From positions 62,001 through 126,000 of the forward strand of contig CALWRH010000002.1 of assembly GCA_944383895.1 (NCBI GenBank): 64,000 nucleotides of DNA. Reading direction: 5' to 3'. The notes below the pieces were generated by a model that was not told where the DNA came from, ran no database searches, and was given only the letters and a program-made list of their open reading frames with translations. Position numbers and translations under genes: made by a program. Each line of letters starts with the position of its first letter. The first letter of the stretch is position 1. Positions 26,821 to 35,373 of the stretch are shown here, in pieces. The DNA is from an uncultured Christensenellaceae bacterium. Its GTDB lineage: Bacteria; Bacillota; Clostridia; Christensenellales; UBA3700.

Positions 26821-26847
26821 ATGCAGATATTCATGAATAAATGCAGA
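26821..26847. promoter_or_regulatory. Possible operator upstream of the amino-acid ABC operon
   Basis: TATTCATGAATA (26828-26839) is a perfect 12-bp palindrome flanked by two direct copies of ATGCAGA (26821 and 26841). The CATGAATAAATGCA part resembles Bacillus-type arginine boxes but is two bases shorter. The rest of the A/T-rich 26691-26991 region holds two promoters and nothing else I can name. Confidence 0.4.
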
Positions 26848-26913
26848 GAAAAGCGAAAAATGTAAAAAATTATACAAATGTGGCGAAAAAATGTCACAAA
26901 TGTTGTTAAAAGT

Positions 26914-26942
26914 TTGACAAAATATATACGAACATTTATAAT
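26914..26942 (+). promoter_or_regulatory. SDR gene promoter
   Basis: Consensus TTGACA, 17-nt spacer, TATAAT. Confidence 0.9.
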
Positions 26943-26991
26943 ATTTGTGTTGTCCGACTAAAGTCGACTTGTGTGGATGGAGGATTTTGAT

Positions 26992-27804
26992 ATGAAATAC
27001 GCTGTGTTTACAGGTGTTACGGGCGGTCTCGGCGGCGCAGTAGCAAGAGAGATGACAAAGACCGGCTGGACGGTTTTCGCGTTAGGCAGAAACAAAAAAG
27101 AACTTGAAGAACTTTCCAAAATAGAAAATATGGTTCCGATGTCTGTTGACGTCGTTGTACAGGAAGATCTCGACCGTGCAAAAGAAGAGATACTCAAAGT
27201 TACGGATAAGCTCGATGCCGTGATCAATTTTGCAGGTTATCAGAAGATGTGCTCTATGATAGAAGGCGACTGCGTCAATCTTATAGAAAAGAGCCTTCAG
27301 ATCAATATCATGGGCATGGTAAGAGTCAACCGTACTTTTATAGATATGGTTATGAAAGGCAATGGCAGAATAGTCAACTGCGGTTCGGAGTGCGGATATC
27401 TTACCCCGCAGCCGTTCAACGGACCGTATACGATGTCCAAATACGCCGTAGACGCTTACTGCGACAGCCTGAGAAGAGAGCTCATGTTTGTAGGCGTACC
27501 CGTTATCCAGATAGTTCCCGGATCTTTCAAGACCCGTATGCATGACAGCGCGTCCGCGTCTTTCCAGGCACTTTACGACGGCACTCAGCTTTATAAAGGC
27601 ATACTCGGCAAGATGAAACCTATCATGGAACACGAGCTCAAGAACGCTCACGACCCCGTTCATCTTATCAAGGCTACTATGAAGGCTCTCAACAAGAAGA
27701 ACCCGAAAGCGCGTTACAGAGTAAAGAACAGCGGTATGCTCAGAATGCTCGAAATATTCCCGCATCAGTTGCTGGATTGGGCATACAAAATATTCCTTTC
27801 TTAA
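26992..27804 (+). CDS. Short-chain dehydrogenase/reductase
   Basis: 270 residues. The Rossmann cofactor motif T-G-V-T-G-G-L-G lies near residue 8, N-F-A-G near 75 and the catalytic Y-T-M-S-K near 150, with a Ser about 13 residues before, as in classical SDRs using NAD(P)H. Substrate unknown. The start is the ATG at 26992: GGAGG lies 8 bases upstream, while the in-frame start at 26971 precedes that site. A consensus promoter and a strong terminator make it a single-gene unit. Confidence 0.9.
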   Translation: MKYAVFTGVTGGLGGAVAREMTKTGWTVFALGRNKKELEELSKIENMVPMSVDVVVQEDLDRAKEEILKVTDKLDAVINFAGYQKMCSMIEGDCVNLIEKSLQINIMGMVRVNRTFIDMVMKGNGRIVNCGSECGYLTPQPFNGPYTMSKYAVDAYCDSLRRELMFVGVPVIQIVPGSFKTRMHDSASASFQALYDGTQLYKGILGKMKPIMEHELKNAHDPVHLIKATMKALNKKNPKARYRVKNSGMLRMLEIFPHQLLDWAYKIFLS

Positions 27805-27824
27805 TGTAGTACATAAACGTTTGA

Positions 27825-27854
27825 AGACGGCGGCTTTATCCGCCGTCTTTTTTT
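27825..27854 (+). terminator. Terminator after the SDR gene
   Basis: AGACGGCGG/CCGCCGTCT perfect 9-bp stem, 6-nt loop, seven T. Confidence 0.95.
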
Positions 27855-27908
27855 GTCTGTTGATCGAGCTGACGCCTGTGCATAGCTTATTCAGGGCAGA
27901 AACGCCTA

Positions 27909-27937
27909 TTGACAACAATGGCGGCATAATGTATTAT
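27909..27937 (+). promoter_or_regulatory. Promoter of the nfeD-floA operon
   Basis: TTGACA, 17-nt spacer, TATTAT. Confidence 0.8.
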
Positions 27938-27991
27938 TATAATATATATGATATCGCGCGAGTTATAAAAGCGCGGTACGGAGGTTAAAAA

Positions 27992-28525
27992 ATGACATTT
28001 TGGCAAGAATTCGCCTTGGTGTTTTCCGAAATAGGCTGGGCAGCGGCGATATGTCTTATAGTAGGACTCATATTTATCGTAGTGGAGATATTTCAGCCGG
28101 GCTTCGGATTTTTCGGGATCACGGGTTCTGTGCTTGTAATAGTGGGAATAGTCATACGCGTGTACAATCACGGCGGCGGCAATCCTATAATTCAGCTGTT
28201 CATACTGCTTGCGGTAGTAATGCTCGTGCTCGTCGCGGCGTTTACCGTGATGGTGTTTTCCATGCGTCGCGGCTATCTGTCCCGCACGGGATTCGTAAAC
28301 AAGGATACCGCAGTGTCGGTGGGACATACGGCAGGCACCGCCGATTACGATTTTCTCGTGGGCAAGGAGGGCGTTACGCTCTGTGCTCTGCGCCCTGCGG
28401 GCAGCGTTAAGATAGATGACAAGACATACGACGTCGTGTCCAACTCTGTATTTATCGCAAAAGATTGCAAAGTCGTCGTCGATTACGTCGAGGGCGGCAA
28501 AATAGTTGTAAAAATAAAAGAATAA
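27992..28525 (+). CDS. NfeD-family membrane protein
   Basis: 177 residues. Three membrane segments (about 15-40, 42-60, 66-90) with the E-x-F-x-P-G-F-G signature of NfeD proteins near residue 32, then a cytoplasmic domain of about 75 residues that should form an OB fold (G-K-E-G-V-T...G-S-V-K-I-D). NfeD proteins are encoded next to flotillins and are thought to help organise membrane microdomains. GGAGG stands 8 bases upstream. It is the first gene of a three-gene operon, 15 bases before floA. Confidence 0.9.
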   Translation: MTFWQEFALVFSEIGWAAAICLIVGLIFIVVEIFQPGFGFFGITGSVLVIVGIVIRVYNHGGGNPIIQLFILLAVVMLVLVAAFTVMVFSMRRGYLSRTGFVNKDTAVSVGHTAGTADYDFLVGKEGVTLCALRPAGSVKIDDKTYDVVSNSVFIAKDCKVVVDYVEGGKIVVKIKE

Positions 28526-28540
28526 ACCGGAGGAAAGTTT

Positions 28541-29557
28541 ATGTTAAGTATACTTGCTATGAGCGCGGGAGCGATCACGGGCATAATTATCGCCGTAGTC
28601 GTCGTGCTCGTACTTCTTGCCGTTGTCATCGGAGTTTTGCCTATAAGAATATGGTTCAGGGCACTCGTGTCAGGAGTAAAAGTATCTATGGCAAGACTTA
28701 TAGGTATGAAGTGGAGAGGAGTTAAAGTGGCGACTATCGTCGATGCTTACATCAGTGCGATGAAAGCAGGACTCAACGTTTCGATAGACGAACTCGAAAC
28801 CCACGTTCTCGCAAAAGGCGACGCGATAAAGGTTGTCAACGCTCTTATAAGCGCGCACAGTGCGAATATCCAGCTCGCACCCGAAACCGCGAGAGCTATC
28901 GATCTTGCGGGCAGAGACGTGCTCAATGCGGTAAAAGTTTCCGTCAATCCGAAAGTAATAGAAACTCCCGGTATTTCCGCTATTGCTAAAGACGGTATCG
29001 AACTGCGCGTTAAGGCAAGAGTTACCGTGAGAGCCAACATAACGAGGCTTATCGGCGGTGCGGGAGAAGATACGATAATCGCAAGAATAGGCGAAGGCAT
29101 AGTCACGACGGTAGGCTCTGCAGACAGTCACAAAGACGTGCTCGAAAACCCCGATCAGATATCCAAAACGGTCCTCAGCAAGGGTCTCGACAACGGTACG
29201 GCTTTCGAGATTCTTTCTATTGATATTGCAGACATCGACGTCGGCAGGAACATCGGCGCGCAGCTGCAGATGGATCAGGCAGAGGCAGACAAGCGTATCG
29301 CGGAGGCAAAGGCAGAAGAGCGTCGCGCTATGGCAGTAGCTCTCGAACAGGAAATGAAAGCGAAATCTCAGGAGATGAGAGCCAACGTTATTGCCGCGGA
29401 GGCAGAAGTGCCCAAGGCTATGGCGGCTGCGCTCAGAGAGGGCAAGATAGGTGTGTTCGACTATTACCGCATGCAGAATATCCAGGCGGATACCGCTATG
29501 AGAAATTCTCTGACTTCGGGCGGAGAAACTCCCGTTGACGGAAAGAAGAAAAAATGA
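28541..29557 (+). CDS. floA: Flotillin-like protein FloA
   Basis: 338 residues, close to the normal FloA length. One membrane segment (about 8-35) is followed by P-I-R-I-W-F, the SPFH/band-7 domain and a C-terminal Ala/Glu-rich coiled coil ([16 protein letters not shown]) typical of the family. FloA assembles in functional membrane microdomains and influences secretion and membrane fluidity. The gene has a GGAGG ribosome-binding site and lies between nfeD and a gene it overlaps by 4 bases. Confidence 0.95.
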   Translation: MLSILAMSAGAITGIIIAVVVVLVLLAVVIGVLPIRIWFRALVSGVKVSMARLIGMKWRGVKVATIVDAYISAMKAGLNVSIDELETHVLAKGDAIKVVNALISAHSANIQLAPETARAIDLAGRDVLNAVKVSVNPKVIETPGISAIAKDGIELRVKARVTVRANITRLIGGAGEDTIIARIGEGIVTTVGSADSHKDVLENPDQISKTVLSKGLDNGTAFEILSIDIADIDVGRNIGAQLQMDQAEADKRIAEAKAEERRAMAVALEQEMKAKSQEMRANVIAAEAEVPKAMAAALREGKIGVFDYYRMQNIQADTAMRNSLTSGGETPVDGKKKK

Positions 29558-30171
29558 GATTAGAAACGTTTATCCCGATATTTATCGCGTTTGTCGTAGT
29601 GGTTTTTTCGATATTGATAAGCGCGTCGGTAAAGTCGGGGAAAAAGAAACAGCAACCGAAAGACCCGAGAAAGGACGCAATGCGTGCGAAACTCGAAGGC
29701 AGAGAGCAGGGGGACCCTTTTGCGGATCCTCTTGCGCCTGTTGAGATAAGGACCGAGAGCGCGCCCGTAAGGACTTACATTGCACCGTCTGTCGCTAAGG
29801 CAGGAGCTGTCAAAACGGGCAAGGCTCAGTCATCGGTCGCAGGAAGGATCGTTGCGGGTACGGATCTTGTAGAAACTCTTCCCAAAGTGCATACTTCCGC
29901 TCAGGTTGTCGGCGTTTCGCAGTCGCATCACGATAAACACTGCGATATAGGGCATTCGGACGAAGACGAATATATCGTAGAAAAAGTGCCCGTTTCGGGC
30001 AGTATCGGAGGAAACAGCGACGAAGGATGCAAAGAGCATTACAACCTGCGTTTCGTAAAGATAGAGCACGAAGAAAGCACGGAAACGAAGATCAGGATTT
30101 CAGAAGAAGAAATGCGCAAGGCGATAATTCTCGGAGAAGTTATCAACGACCCCGCGTTCAAGAAATACTGA
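29554..30171 (+). CDS. Membrane-anchored hypothetical protein of the flotillin operon
   Basis: 205 residues; ATGA overlap with the floA stop indicates translational coupling. One N-terminal membrane segment (about 5-27), then K-K-K-Q and a hydrophilic region without recognised domain: a flexible part to about 115, a His/Asp/Glu-rich patch (S-H-H-D-K-H...H-S-D-E-D-E) around 125-140, and a structured-looking C-terminus ([11 protein letters not shown]...E-E-M-R-K-A-I-I-L). Position suggests a partner of the flotillin/NfeD assembly, possibly metal-binding; both are inferences. Confidence 0.75.
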   Translation: MRLETFIPIFIAFVVVVFSILISASVKSGKKKQQPKDPRKDAMRAKLEGREQGDPFADPLAPVEIRTESAPVRTYIAPSVAKAGAVKTGKAQSSVAGRIVAGTDLVETLPKVHTSAQVVGVSQSHHDKHCDIGHSDEDEYIVEKVPVSGSIGGNSDEGCKEHYNLRFVKIEHEESTETKIRISEEEMRKAIILGEVINDPAFKKY

Positions 30172-30192
30172 TTGAAAGACAGATAAAAGTTT

Positions 30193-30222
30193 CAAGCCTC
30201 CGACGGAGGCTTGATTTTTTTT
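30193..30222 (+). terminator. Terminator of the nfeD-floA operon
   Basis: CAAGCCTCC/GGAGGCTTG perfect 9-bp stem, 3-nt loop, A then eight T. Confidence 0.95.
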
Positions 30223-30235
30223 GCGTCCTTATCTG

Positions 30236-30264
30236 CTGACTTTTTGATCGCGTTGTGCTATTAT
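30236..30264 (+). promoter_or_regulatory. Promoter of the ATP-grasp gene (predicts leaderless mRNA)
   Basis: CTGACT, 17-nt spacer, TATTAT at 30259-30264; the ATG at 30271 is seven bases past the -10 box and lacks a ribosome-binding site. Confidence 0.65.
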
Positions 30265-30270
30265 AACCGT

Positions 30271-31140
30271 ATGAAGAAAATATTGCTCGTAACCAACGCT
30301 TTTTATATCACAAAAAGATTAGAAGATCAATATCGGATGCTGAAAGACGCATTTGCCGCACGGGGATTTGTCGTCGAACACGCGACAAATGCGGAGCTGA
30401 CCTGCGCTCTGACTCAAAGCGGTGCGGAGTTTTTCAGAAGGCTCCCCGAAGTCGCTCTTATGTGGGATAAAGATATACCGCTTGCGAAAGCGCTCGAACT
30501 TGCAGGGATAAAAGTCTTCAACAGCGCAAAAGCGATAGAATTGTGCGACGACAAAGTGCTGACTCATATCGCGCTGGCAGCGGCGGGAGTGCCTTTCCCG
30601 ACGACGTATCTTATCCCTATGTCCTACCCGAATATCGGATATAAGGATACGGGATTTGTAGACGCTATACTCGAAAAGACGGGGCTGCCCGTAGTATTCA
30701 AACAGGCGAGATCGTCTTACGGCATGGGCGTCAAACTTCTTTATACCGCTGAAGAGGTAAAGAAAAACGTCGGTGAAACGCACGAGGACATGCTGTTGCA
30801 ATGCTATGTAAAAGAGAGCCACGGCAGGGATCTCAGGGTAAACGTAGTGGGAGGCAAGGCGGTCTGCGCGGTAAAGCGTTCGAGCGACGGTTTCTGTTCA
30901 AACGTACTTCAAGGCGGAAAGATGACCGCTGCCAAACTAACGGCGGATGCGGCAAAGCTTGCCGAGGCTGCGGCAAACGCGGTCGGAGCGGACTTTGCGG
31001 GAGTGGACCTTCTTTTCAAGGACGGAGGGTATACCGTATGCGAAGTGAATACGAGCGCACACTTCGGTACTTTGAAAGAGGTAACGGGAACAAATCTTGC
31101 AGAAGTAATAGCAGAATATATAGATAAAAAGTGTTTTTGA
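30271..31140 (+). CDS. RimK-like ATP-grasp ligase
   Basis: 289 residues from the ATG at 30271 (an upstream in-frame start lies in the preceding terminator). The N-terminal third is a Rossmann-like pre-ATP-grasp domain. The ATP-grasp part shows L-P-V-V-F-K-Q near residue 135, G-M-G-V near 150, D-L-R-V-N-V near 187 and D-L-L-F-K...E-V-N-T-S near 250-265, where Glu and Asn bind Mg-ATP. RimK-type enzymes join an amino acid to a carboxylate by way of an acyl phosphate; the substrates here are unknown. It stands alone between terminators. Confidence 0.85.
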   Translation: MKKILLVTNAFYITKRLEDQYRMLKDAFAARGFVVEHATNAELTCALTQSGAEFFRRLPEVALMWDKDIPLAKALELAGIKVFNSAKAIELCDDKVLTHIALAAAGVPFPTTYLIPMSYPNIGYKDTGFVDAILEKTGLPVVFKQARSSYGMGVKLLYTAEEVKKNVGETHEDMLLQCYVKESHGRDLRVNVVGGKAVCAVKRSSDGFCSNVLQGGKMTAAKLTADAAKLAEAAANAVGADFAGVDLLFKDGGYTVCEVNTSAHFGTLKEVTGTNLAEVIAEYIDKKCF

Positions 31141-31198
31141 TCAAGAATAAATCCGCAGTTTGAGTCGCGGAAAACAAATAAAATACAAATACGGCAAC

Positions 31199-31228
31199 AA
31201 AAAGCCGCTCCGTAACGGGGCGGCTTTT
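31199..31228. terminator. Bidirectional terminator
   Basis: GCCGCTCCG/CGGGGCGGC 9-bp stem (one G-T), 3-nt loop, A tract before and T tract after, between convergent genes. Confidence 0.85.
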
Positions 31229-31248
31229 AATGTTTGTCAGAATTTCGA

Positions 31249-34194
31249 TTATTTCAGGATTATCGTCTTTATCTCCCACGATCTGAAAGTGAGCTTAGCG
31301 AGGTCGGTTTCTTCCTTGATATTCTCGAGCATGTCGCTTTCGTATGCCTTGTCGTAGCTGACGGAAGGAGTGAGAGCGACTTCGCATGCCTTTCCTTTGC
31401 ACTCGTATACGCGCAGCAGCGTGCCTTCGCCGCTTTCTGCGGGTTTTACCGTTTCTACGATAACGCCGTCGTTGCTCTGTTTTACGAAGGTATCTGCAAC
31501 TACGTTGGATTCTGCTATTTCAACGGGATTGTTGAAAGCGTATGCGCGTGCCGCTACGTCGCTTTGAGCAAGAGGCTGTTTGTGCGGCAGTATAGCGTAG
31601 CTGAACGTGTGCGTGCATATATCGCAGGTCGGATCGGGGAATTCGGGCGAACGGAGCAGGCACAGGCTCAGGAAACCGTCTTTTGCGCGGTGTCCGTATT
31701 TGCAGTCGTTTATCAGCGCGAAACCGTAATCCGCGCCGTCGATATTGACGTATTTATGCGCGCATATTTCGAACTGAGCCCAATCGACCTTGTTTTCCTG
31801 TTTCGTAGTGCGGTTGAAGGTGCCGAACTGGATATCGCAGTTGACTTCGTCCGCAAAGAAAGCGGGTATGAAGTCGGCACGGAGCATCTTGAAACGTTCG
31901 TCCCAATCCACCGTGGTGTCAAAGGTCACCATGTTGTCGTCGACGGTGAGGGAAATCTTCTGTACGAGAGTGGATTTGTCGTACTTGAAGGTTTGTTCTC
32001 TGACTACGCGCACGCCGTCTATATAAGTGCGTACTCCGACGAGTTTCATGTCCCACTTCTTCATATTGATATAGTCGATGTTGATGTCCCACGCGTTGTA
32101 GTACATGAACGGATCGCTGTATATCGTGAACTTGTTGAAGTATTTGCCGACTATCTCTTTGTCGCCCTCTTTGTCGTACAGAGAGGTTATCTCGCCGTTG
32201 TTGCCGAATACGACGCGTACTTTTGAGTTCTGCATCGTGTAGTCGTCGAAGGAGAGAGAGGACGCGTCCGTTTCTGCGGGAGCGGGCAGTTTTGCCACGC
32301 TATAAGGAGCAAGAGAAAGATTGTACCAATTGTCGCCGCGCTTTATCCACTCTTTTCTTTCAAAGCCTATCGGGTTTATTGCGCAGAGTTTGCCGTCTTC
32401 CTTGCCGTTGAGGAGGATAGACTTTTCGATCTCTTCGAGGCGGTTTGTAAGAGCCTGGTATCTCTCAAGACTCTCGTCGTATACGCGTTTTATCGAACTT
32501 CCGGGCAGGATGTCGTGGAACTGATACAAGAGGACTTCCTTCCAGATCTTTTCCATCTCGTCAAAGTCGTATTTTGCGCCGCTGAGCTTTGCGACTGCGC
32601 CAAGCCACTCGACCTTGTGCAGCAGGTTTTCTATCTTGCGGTTGAATTTTTTAGAGCGCGCCTGAGAGGTGTAGCAACCCTGATGACGTTCGTAATACAG
32701 TTCTCCTTTATGCGTCGGCATTACCTGACGGTACGGCTCGAGATCTTCGAAAAGATTTATGGATTTGCTCACTTTGCAGTTGAACAGCTTTTTATGACGT
32801 TTTATATATTCGATATGACCTTCACCGGGGCCGCCGCCGCCGTCGCCGTCGCCGTAGATGAGCAGAGCCTTGGGGATTATCTCTTTCTCGGTGTTGCGCG
32901 CGTTGCCTTTGAATATCGCAAGCGGAGAAGCTCCCGCGTTGTAGTCGCCGAGAGGCTCCATGTGCGCGAGGAGGGTAGTTCCGTCAAGACCCACCCAATT
33001 GAAAGTCTTGTAGGGGAACTGATTGACGGTATTGCTGATGAGCTTTATCGTCATGAAGTAATCCATGCCGCAGCCTTTGAGAACCTGCGGAAGAGTCGCG
33101 GGGAAACCGAATACGTCGGGCAGCCAGCAGAGTCTGAGATCTTGTCCGAACTCCTGTTTCCAGAATTTGTCGCCGTAAAGAGACTGTCTTATCCAGCTTT
33201 CGCCAGAAGTCAGGTTGGTATCGCTTTCTACCCACATTTTGCCCTGAAGTTCTATCCTGCCGTCTTTTACAGCCTGTTTAGCTCTTTCGTAAAGATCGGG
33301 GTAGCCTTCTTTGAGCCACGTCCACATCTGCGGCTGAGATTCCGCAAAAATGAAATCGTCGTATTTCTTTATGTTTCTCAGCTGATTGGCAAAAGTCCTT
33401 GCGACTTTACGTTTCGTTTCGCGCAGAGGCCACAGCCATGCAAGGTCGATATGCGCGTGTCCGATACAGTAGTATTCTGTCTGTTTTTCGAATACGGGTT
33501 TATCGAATTGCGGCTTGAGTACTTCGCGCGCCGCGGTCGCGCCTTGCTTTTTGAAAGTCTTGTAAGACGTCTTGAGCGCGCTGTCTATTTCTGCAACGCG
33601 CGGGTTGGACTTGTCCAGCTTGAGCATCGTGAAATACAGATCTATATAGTCGTAATAATACTGATTTACGGCGTCGTTGCATATACTTATATCGCAGCGG
33701 CGCAGTCTTGCAACGAGGTTCTCGAAACGCAACTTGCCGTTGAAACCCGCGTCGACGTACAGTTTTATCTCTTCGTTGCCCGTTGAGCAGTCGGCAACGT
33801 CAACTACCTGTTTTCCGATGAGAGAGTGGAAAATATCTCCCTTGCTTAAGACCTGGGTGATACCCTGAAGGACGATGCCGTCCTCGTTGAATATAAGACC
33901 TTCGCCCTGAAGTTTTATGCGAAGAACGACGTGAGAGCCTTTTGCCATAGAGGGCACTTTGCCCGTAAAACGGAACCAGGCACAGCCGAACTTGTCCGCC
34001 CATTTTTCCATGATATGCGCGGGCTTGAACGCGCGTTTATCGAGATCTTCGAAACGTATAGGTTCGTCGCTCTTGATTACCTCTGCGTTGAGATCCGCTA
34101 TTTTTGTATAACAACGGCCCTTGATATTGAGGATGTTGAGGACGTGTCCCGGGGTCGCCAAAGCTCTTTTTACAAAGGGTTTATCCATACCCAT
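31249..34194 (-). CDS. Glycoside hydrolase family 38 alpha-mannosidase
   Basis: 981 residues, no signal peptide, so cytoplasmic. The zinc- and substrate-binding motif G-H-A-H-I-D-L-A-W-L-W lies near residue 245 and the nucleophile Asp in W-L-P-D-V-F-G-F near 355; the long C-terminal beta domains are present. GH38 enzymes release mannose from alpha-mannosides, for example trimmed N-glycans or yeast mannan. GGAGG lies seven bases before the ATG, and the promoter TTGTAC-N17-TATAAT is clear. No transporter adjoins it, so it must rely on uptake encoded elsewhere. Confidence 0.93.
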   Translation of the reverse strand: MGMDKPFVKRALATPGHVLNILNIKGRCYTKIADLNAEVIKSDEPIRFEDLDKRAFKPAHIMEKWADKFGCAWFRFTGKVPSMAKGSHVVLRIKLQGEGLIFNEDGIVLQGITQVLSKGDIFHSLIGKQVVDVADCSTGNEEIKLYVDAGFNGKLRFENLVARLRRCDISICNDAVNQYYYDYIDLYFTMLKLDKSNPRVAEIDSALKTSYKTFKKQGATAAREVLKPQFDKPVFEKQTEYYCIGHAHIDLAWLWPLRETKRKVARTFANQLRNIKKYDDFIFAESQPQMWTWLKEGYPDLYERAKQAVKDGRIELQGKMWVESDTNLTSGESWIRQSLYGDKFWKQEFGQDLRLCWLPDVFGFPATLPQVLKGCGMDYFMTIKLISNTVNQFPYKTFNWVGLDGTTLLAHMEPLGDYNAGASPLAIFKGNARNTEKEIIPKALLIYGDGDGGGGPGEGHIEYIKRHKKLFNCKVSKSINLFEDLEPYRQVMPTHKGELYYERHQGCYTSQARSKKFNRKIENLLHKVEWLGAVAKLSGAKYDFDEMEKIWKEVLLYQFHDILPGSSIKRVYDESLERYQALTNRLEEIEKSILLNGKEDGKLCAINPIGFERKEWIKRGDNWYNLSLAPYSVAKLPAPAETDASSLSFDDYTMQNSKVRVVFGNNGEITSLYDKEGDKEIVGKYFNKFTIYSDPFMYYNAWDINIDYINMKKWDMKLVGVRTYIDGVRVVREQTFKYDKSTLVQKISLTVDDNMVTFDTTVDWDERFKMLRADFIPAFFADEVNCDIQFGTFNRTTKQENKVDWAQFEICAHKYVNIDGADYGFALINDCKYGHRAKDGFLSLCLLRSPEFPDPTCDICTHTFSYAILPHKQPLAQSDVAARAYAFNNPVEIAESNVVADTFVKQSNDGVIVETVKPAESGEGTLLRVYECKGKACEVALTPSVSYDKAYESDMLENIKEETDLAKLTFRSWEIKTIILK

Positions 34195-34248
34195 AAATTT
34201 ACCTCCGCTCGTGCACGCATTGGTTTGCGCGCGTACACACTTTAGTAA

Positions 34249-34277
34249 ATTATATCATAAGGATAAATGGCGTACAA
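34249..34277 (-). promoter_or_regulatory. GH38 promoter
   Basis: TTGTAC (34277-34272), 17-nt spacer, TATAAT (34254-34249) with extended TGn on the minus strand. Confidence 0.85.
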
Positions 34278-34371
34278 TAGAAAATCTGAAAAAATTATTC
34301 ACAAAAGCGGACAATGCGGGTAAGACTTTTGCGTTGCGAGGCGGGAGCGAGTCCTATCGGCTCAAATACGC

Positions 34372-34400
34372 TTGACAGAGTCGCAAAATTATTTTATACT
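34372..34400 (+). promoter_or_regulatory. Promoter of the cysE-cysS operon
   Basis: TTGACA, 17-nt spacer, TATACT, upstream of the T-box leader. Confidence 0.9.
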
Positions 34401-34406
34401 GCATAT

Positions 34407-34641
34407 ATAAATAGCAGGCGTTATTCCGTCAAGAGTAGCGTTGTCCGAGAGTGACAGAGAGAAGGGTCGGCGGCTGAAAGCCCTTTACTTGCAGGACGCG
34501 TGAAGTGCGGACGGTAGCTTTGCGGAGGAAATGCCGCAACGGGTAGTCCCGTTAAAGACGTTGAGAGGCAGAGAGATCTGCAATCAAAGTGGAACCGCGC
34601 ACGACACAGGCGTCTTTGAACAAAAGACGTCTTATTTTTTT
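34407..34641 (+). ncRNA. T-box leader, cysteine-specific
   Basis: Stem I base GTCC (34443-34446)/GGAC (34509-34512), an AGTGA motif at 34450-34454 and a TGC (Cys) triplet at 34506-34508 in the specifier position. The T-box bulge TGGAACC (34590-34596) is flanked by CAAAG/CTTTG and GCGC/GCGT helices forming the antiterminator. The competing terminator is AGGCGTCTTT/AAAGACGTCT (34608-34632) followed by A and seven T. The variable base A of the bulge pairs with U73 of bacterial tRNA-Cys. Uncharged tRNA-Cys should therefore switch on cysE and cysS. Confidence 0.92.
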
Positions 34642-34673
34642 GTTTTGCGCGACAGCGTGAAAAGGAGAATATA

Positions 34674-35344
34674 TGGGAAAGATAAAGATGGACCTCGAGT
34701 TCGCTATGGAGAACGATCCCGCCGCGACCAGCAAATGGACGGTTTTCTGGACCTACGGCGGATTCAACGCGCTCATGCGACACAGGTTCGCTCATTGGTT
34801 TTATAAACACGGGTGCAAGTTTTTTGCTTTTCTTATCGCAAAGGGCACCCGCAAAAAGACAGGCGTTGACATACACCCCGCGGCAGAGATAGCGGGAGGC
34901 GTATTTATAGATCACGGCGTAGGCGTCGTTATCGGAGAAACAGCAAAGATAGGCACTCACGTCGTAATTTATCAGGGCGTTACGCTCGGAGGTACGGGTA
35001 AGCAGACGGGCAAACGTCATCCTACCATAGAGGACAACGTCATGATAAGTTCGGGCGCGAAGGTGCTCGGAGCGATAACGATAGGACACGATACCAAGAT
35101 AGGCGCGGGCAGCGTAGTGCTCAAAGACGTACCGCCGCACTGCACGGTGGTAGGCGTGCCAGGCAGAGTGGTCAAACAGTACAATGAGAGAGTCGAGGAT
35201 CTCGATCAGCAAAAGCTGCCCGATCCTATTCTCGAGGAGATAGCAAGACTCAACAAGCGCATAGCAACGCTCGAGGATGCGCTCAAGGTAAAAGGTTGCC
35301 GTTATTCGATAACCAACGAAAACGAGGATATAAAAGAAGAATAA
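34674..35344 (+). CDS. cysE: Serine O-acetyltransferase
   Basis: 223 residues. It acetylates L-serine with acetyl-CoA, the first step of cysteine synthesis. The left-handed beta-helix hexapeptide repeats begin at G-V-D-I-H-P near residue 62; the catalytic D-H-G-V-G-V-V-I-G-E-T and Q-G-V-T-L-G-G-T-G-K motifs follow, and V-V-G-V-P-G-R-V ends the helix. A short coiled C-terminal tail follows. AGGAG precedes the ATG. Control by the cysteine T-box and co-transcription with cysS fit a response to cysteine shortage. Confidence 0.96.
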
Positions 35345-35373
35345 AGTTTTTCGCATTGCGGAGAGGAGATATT

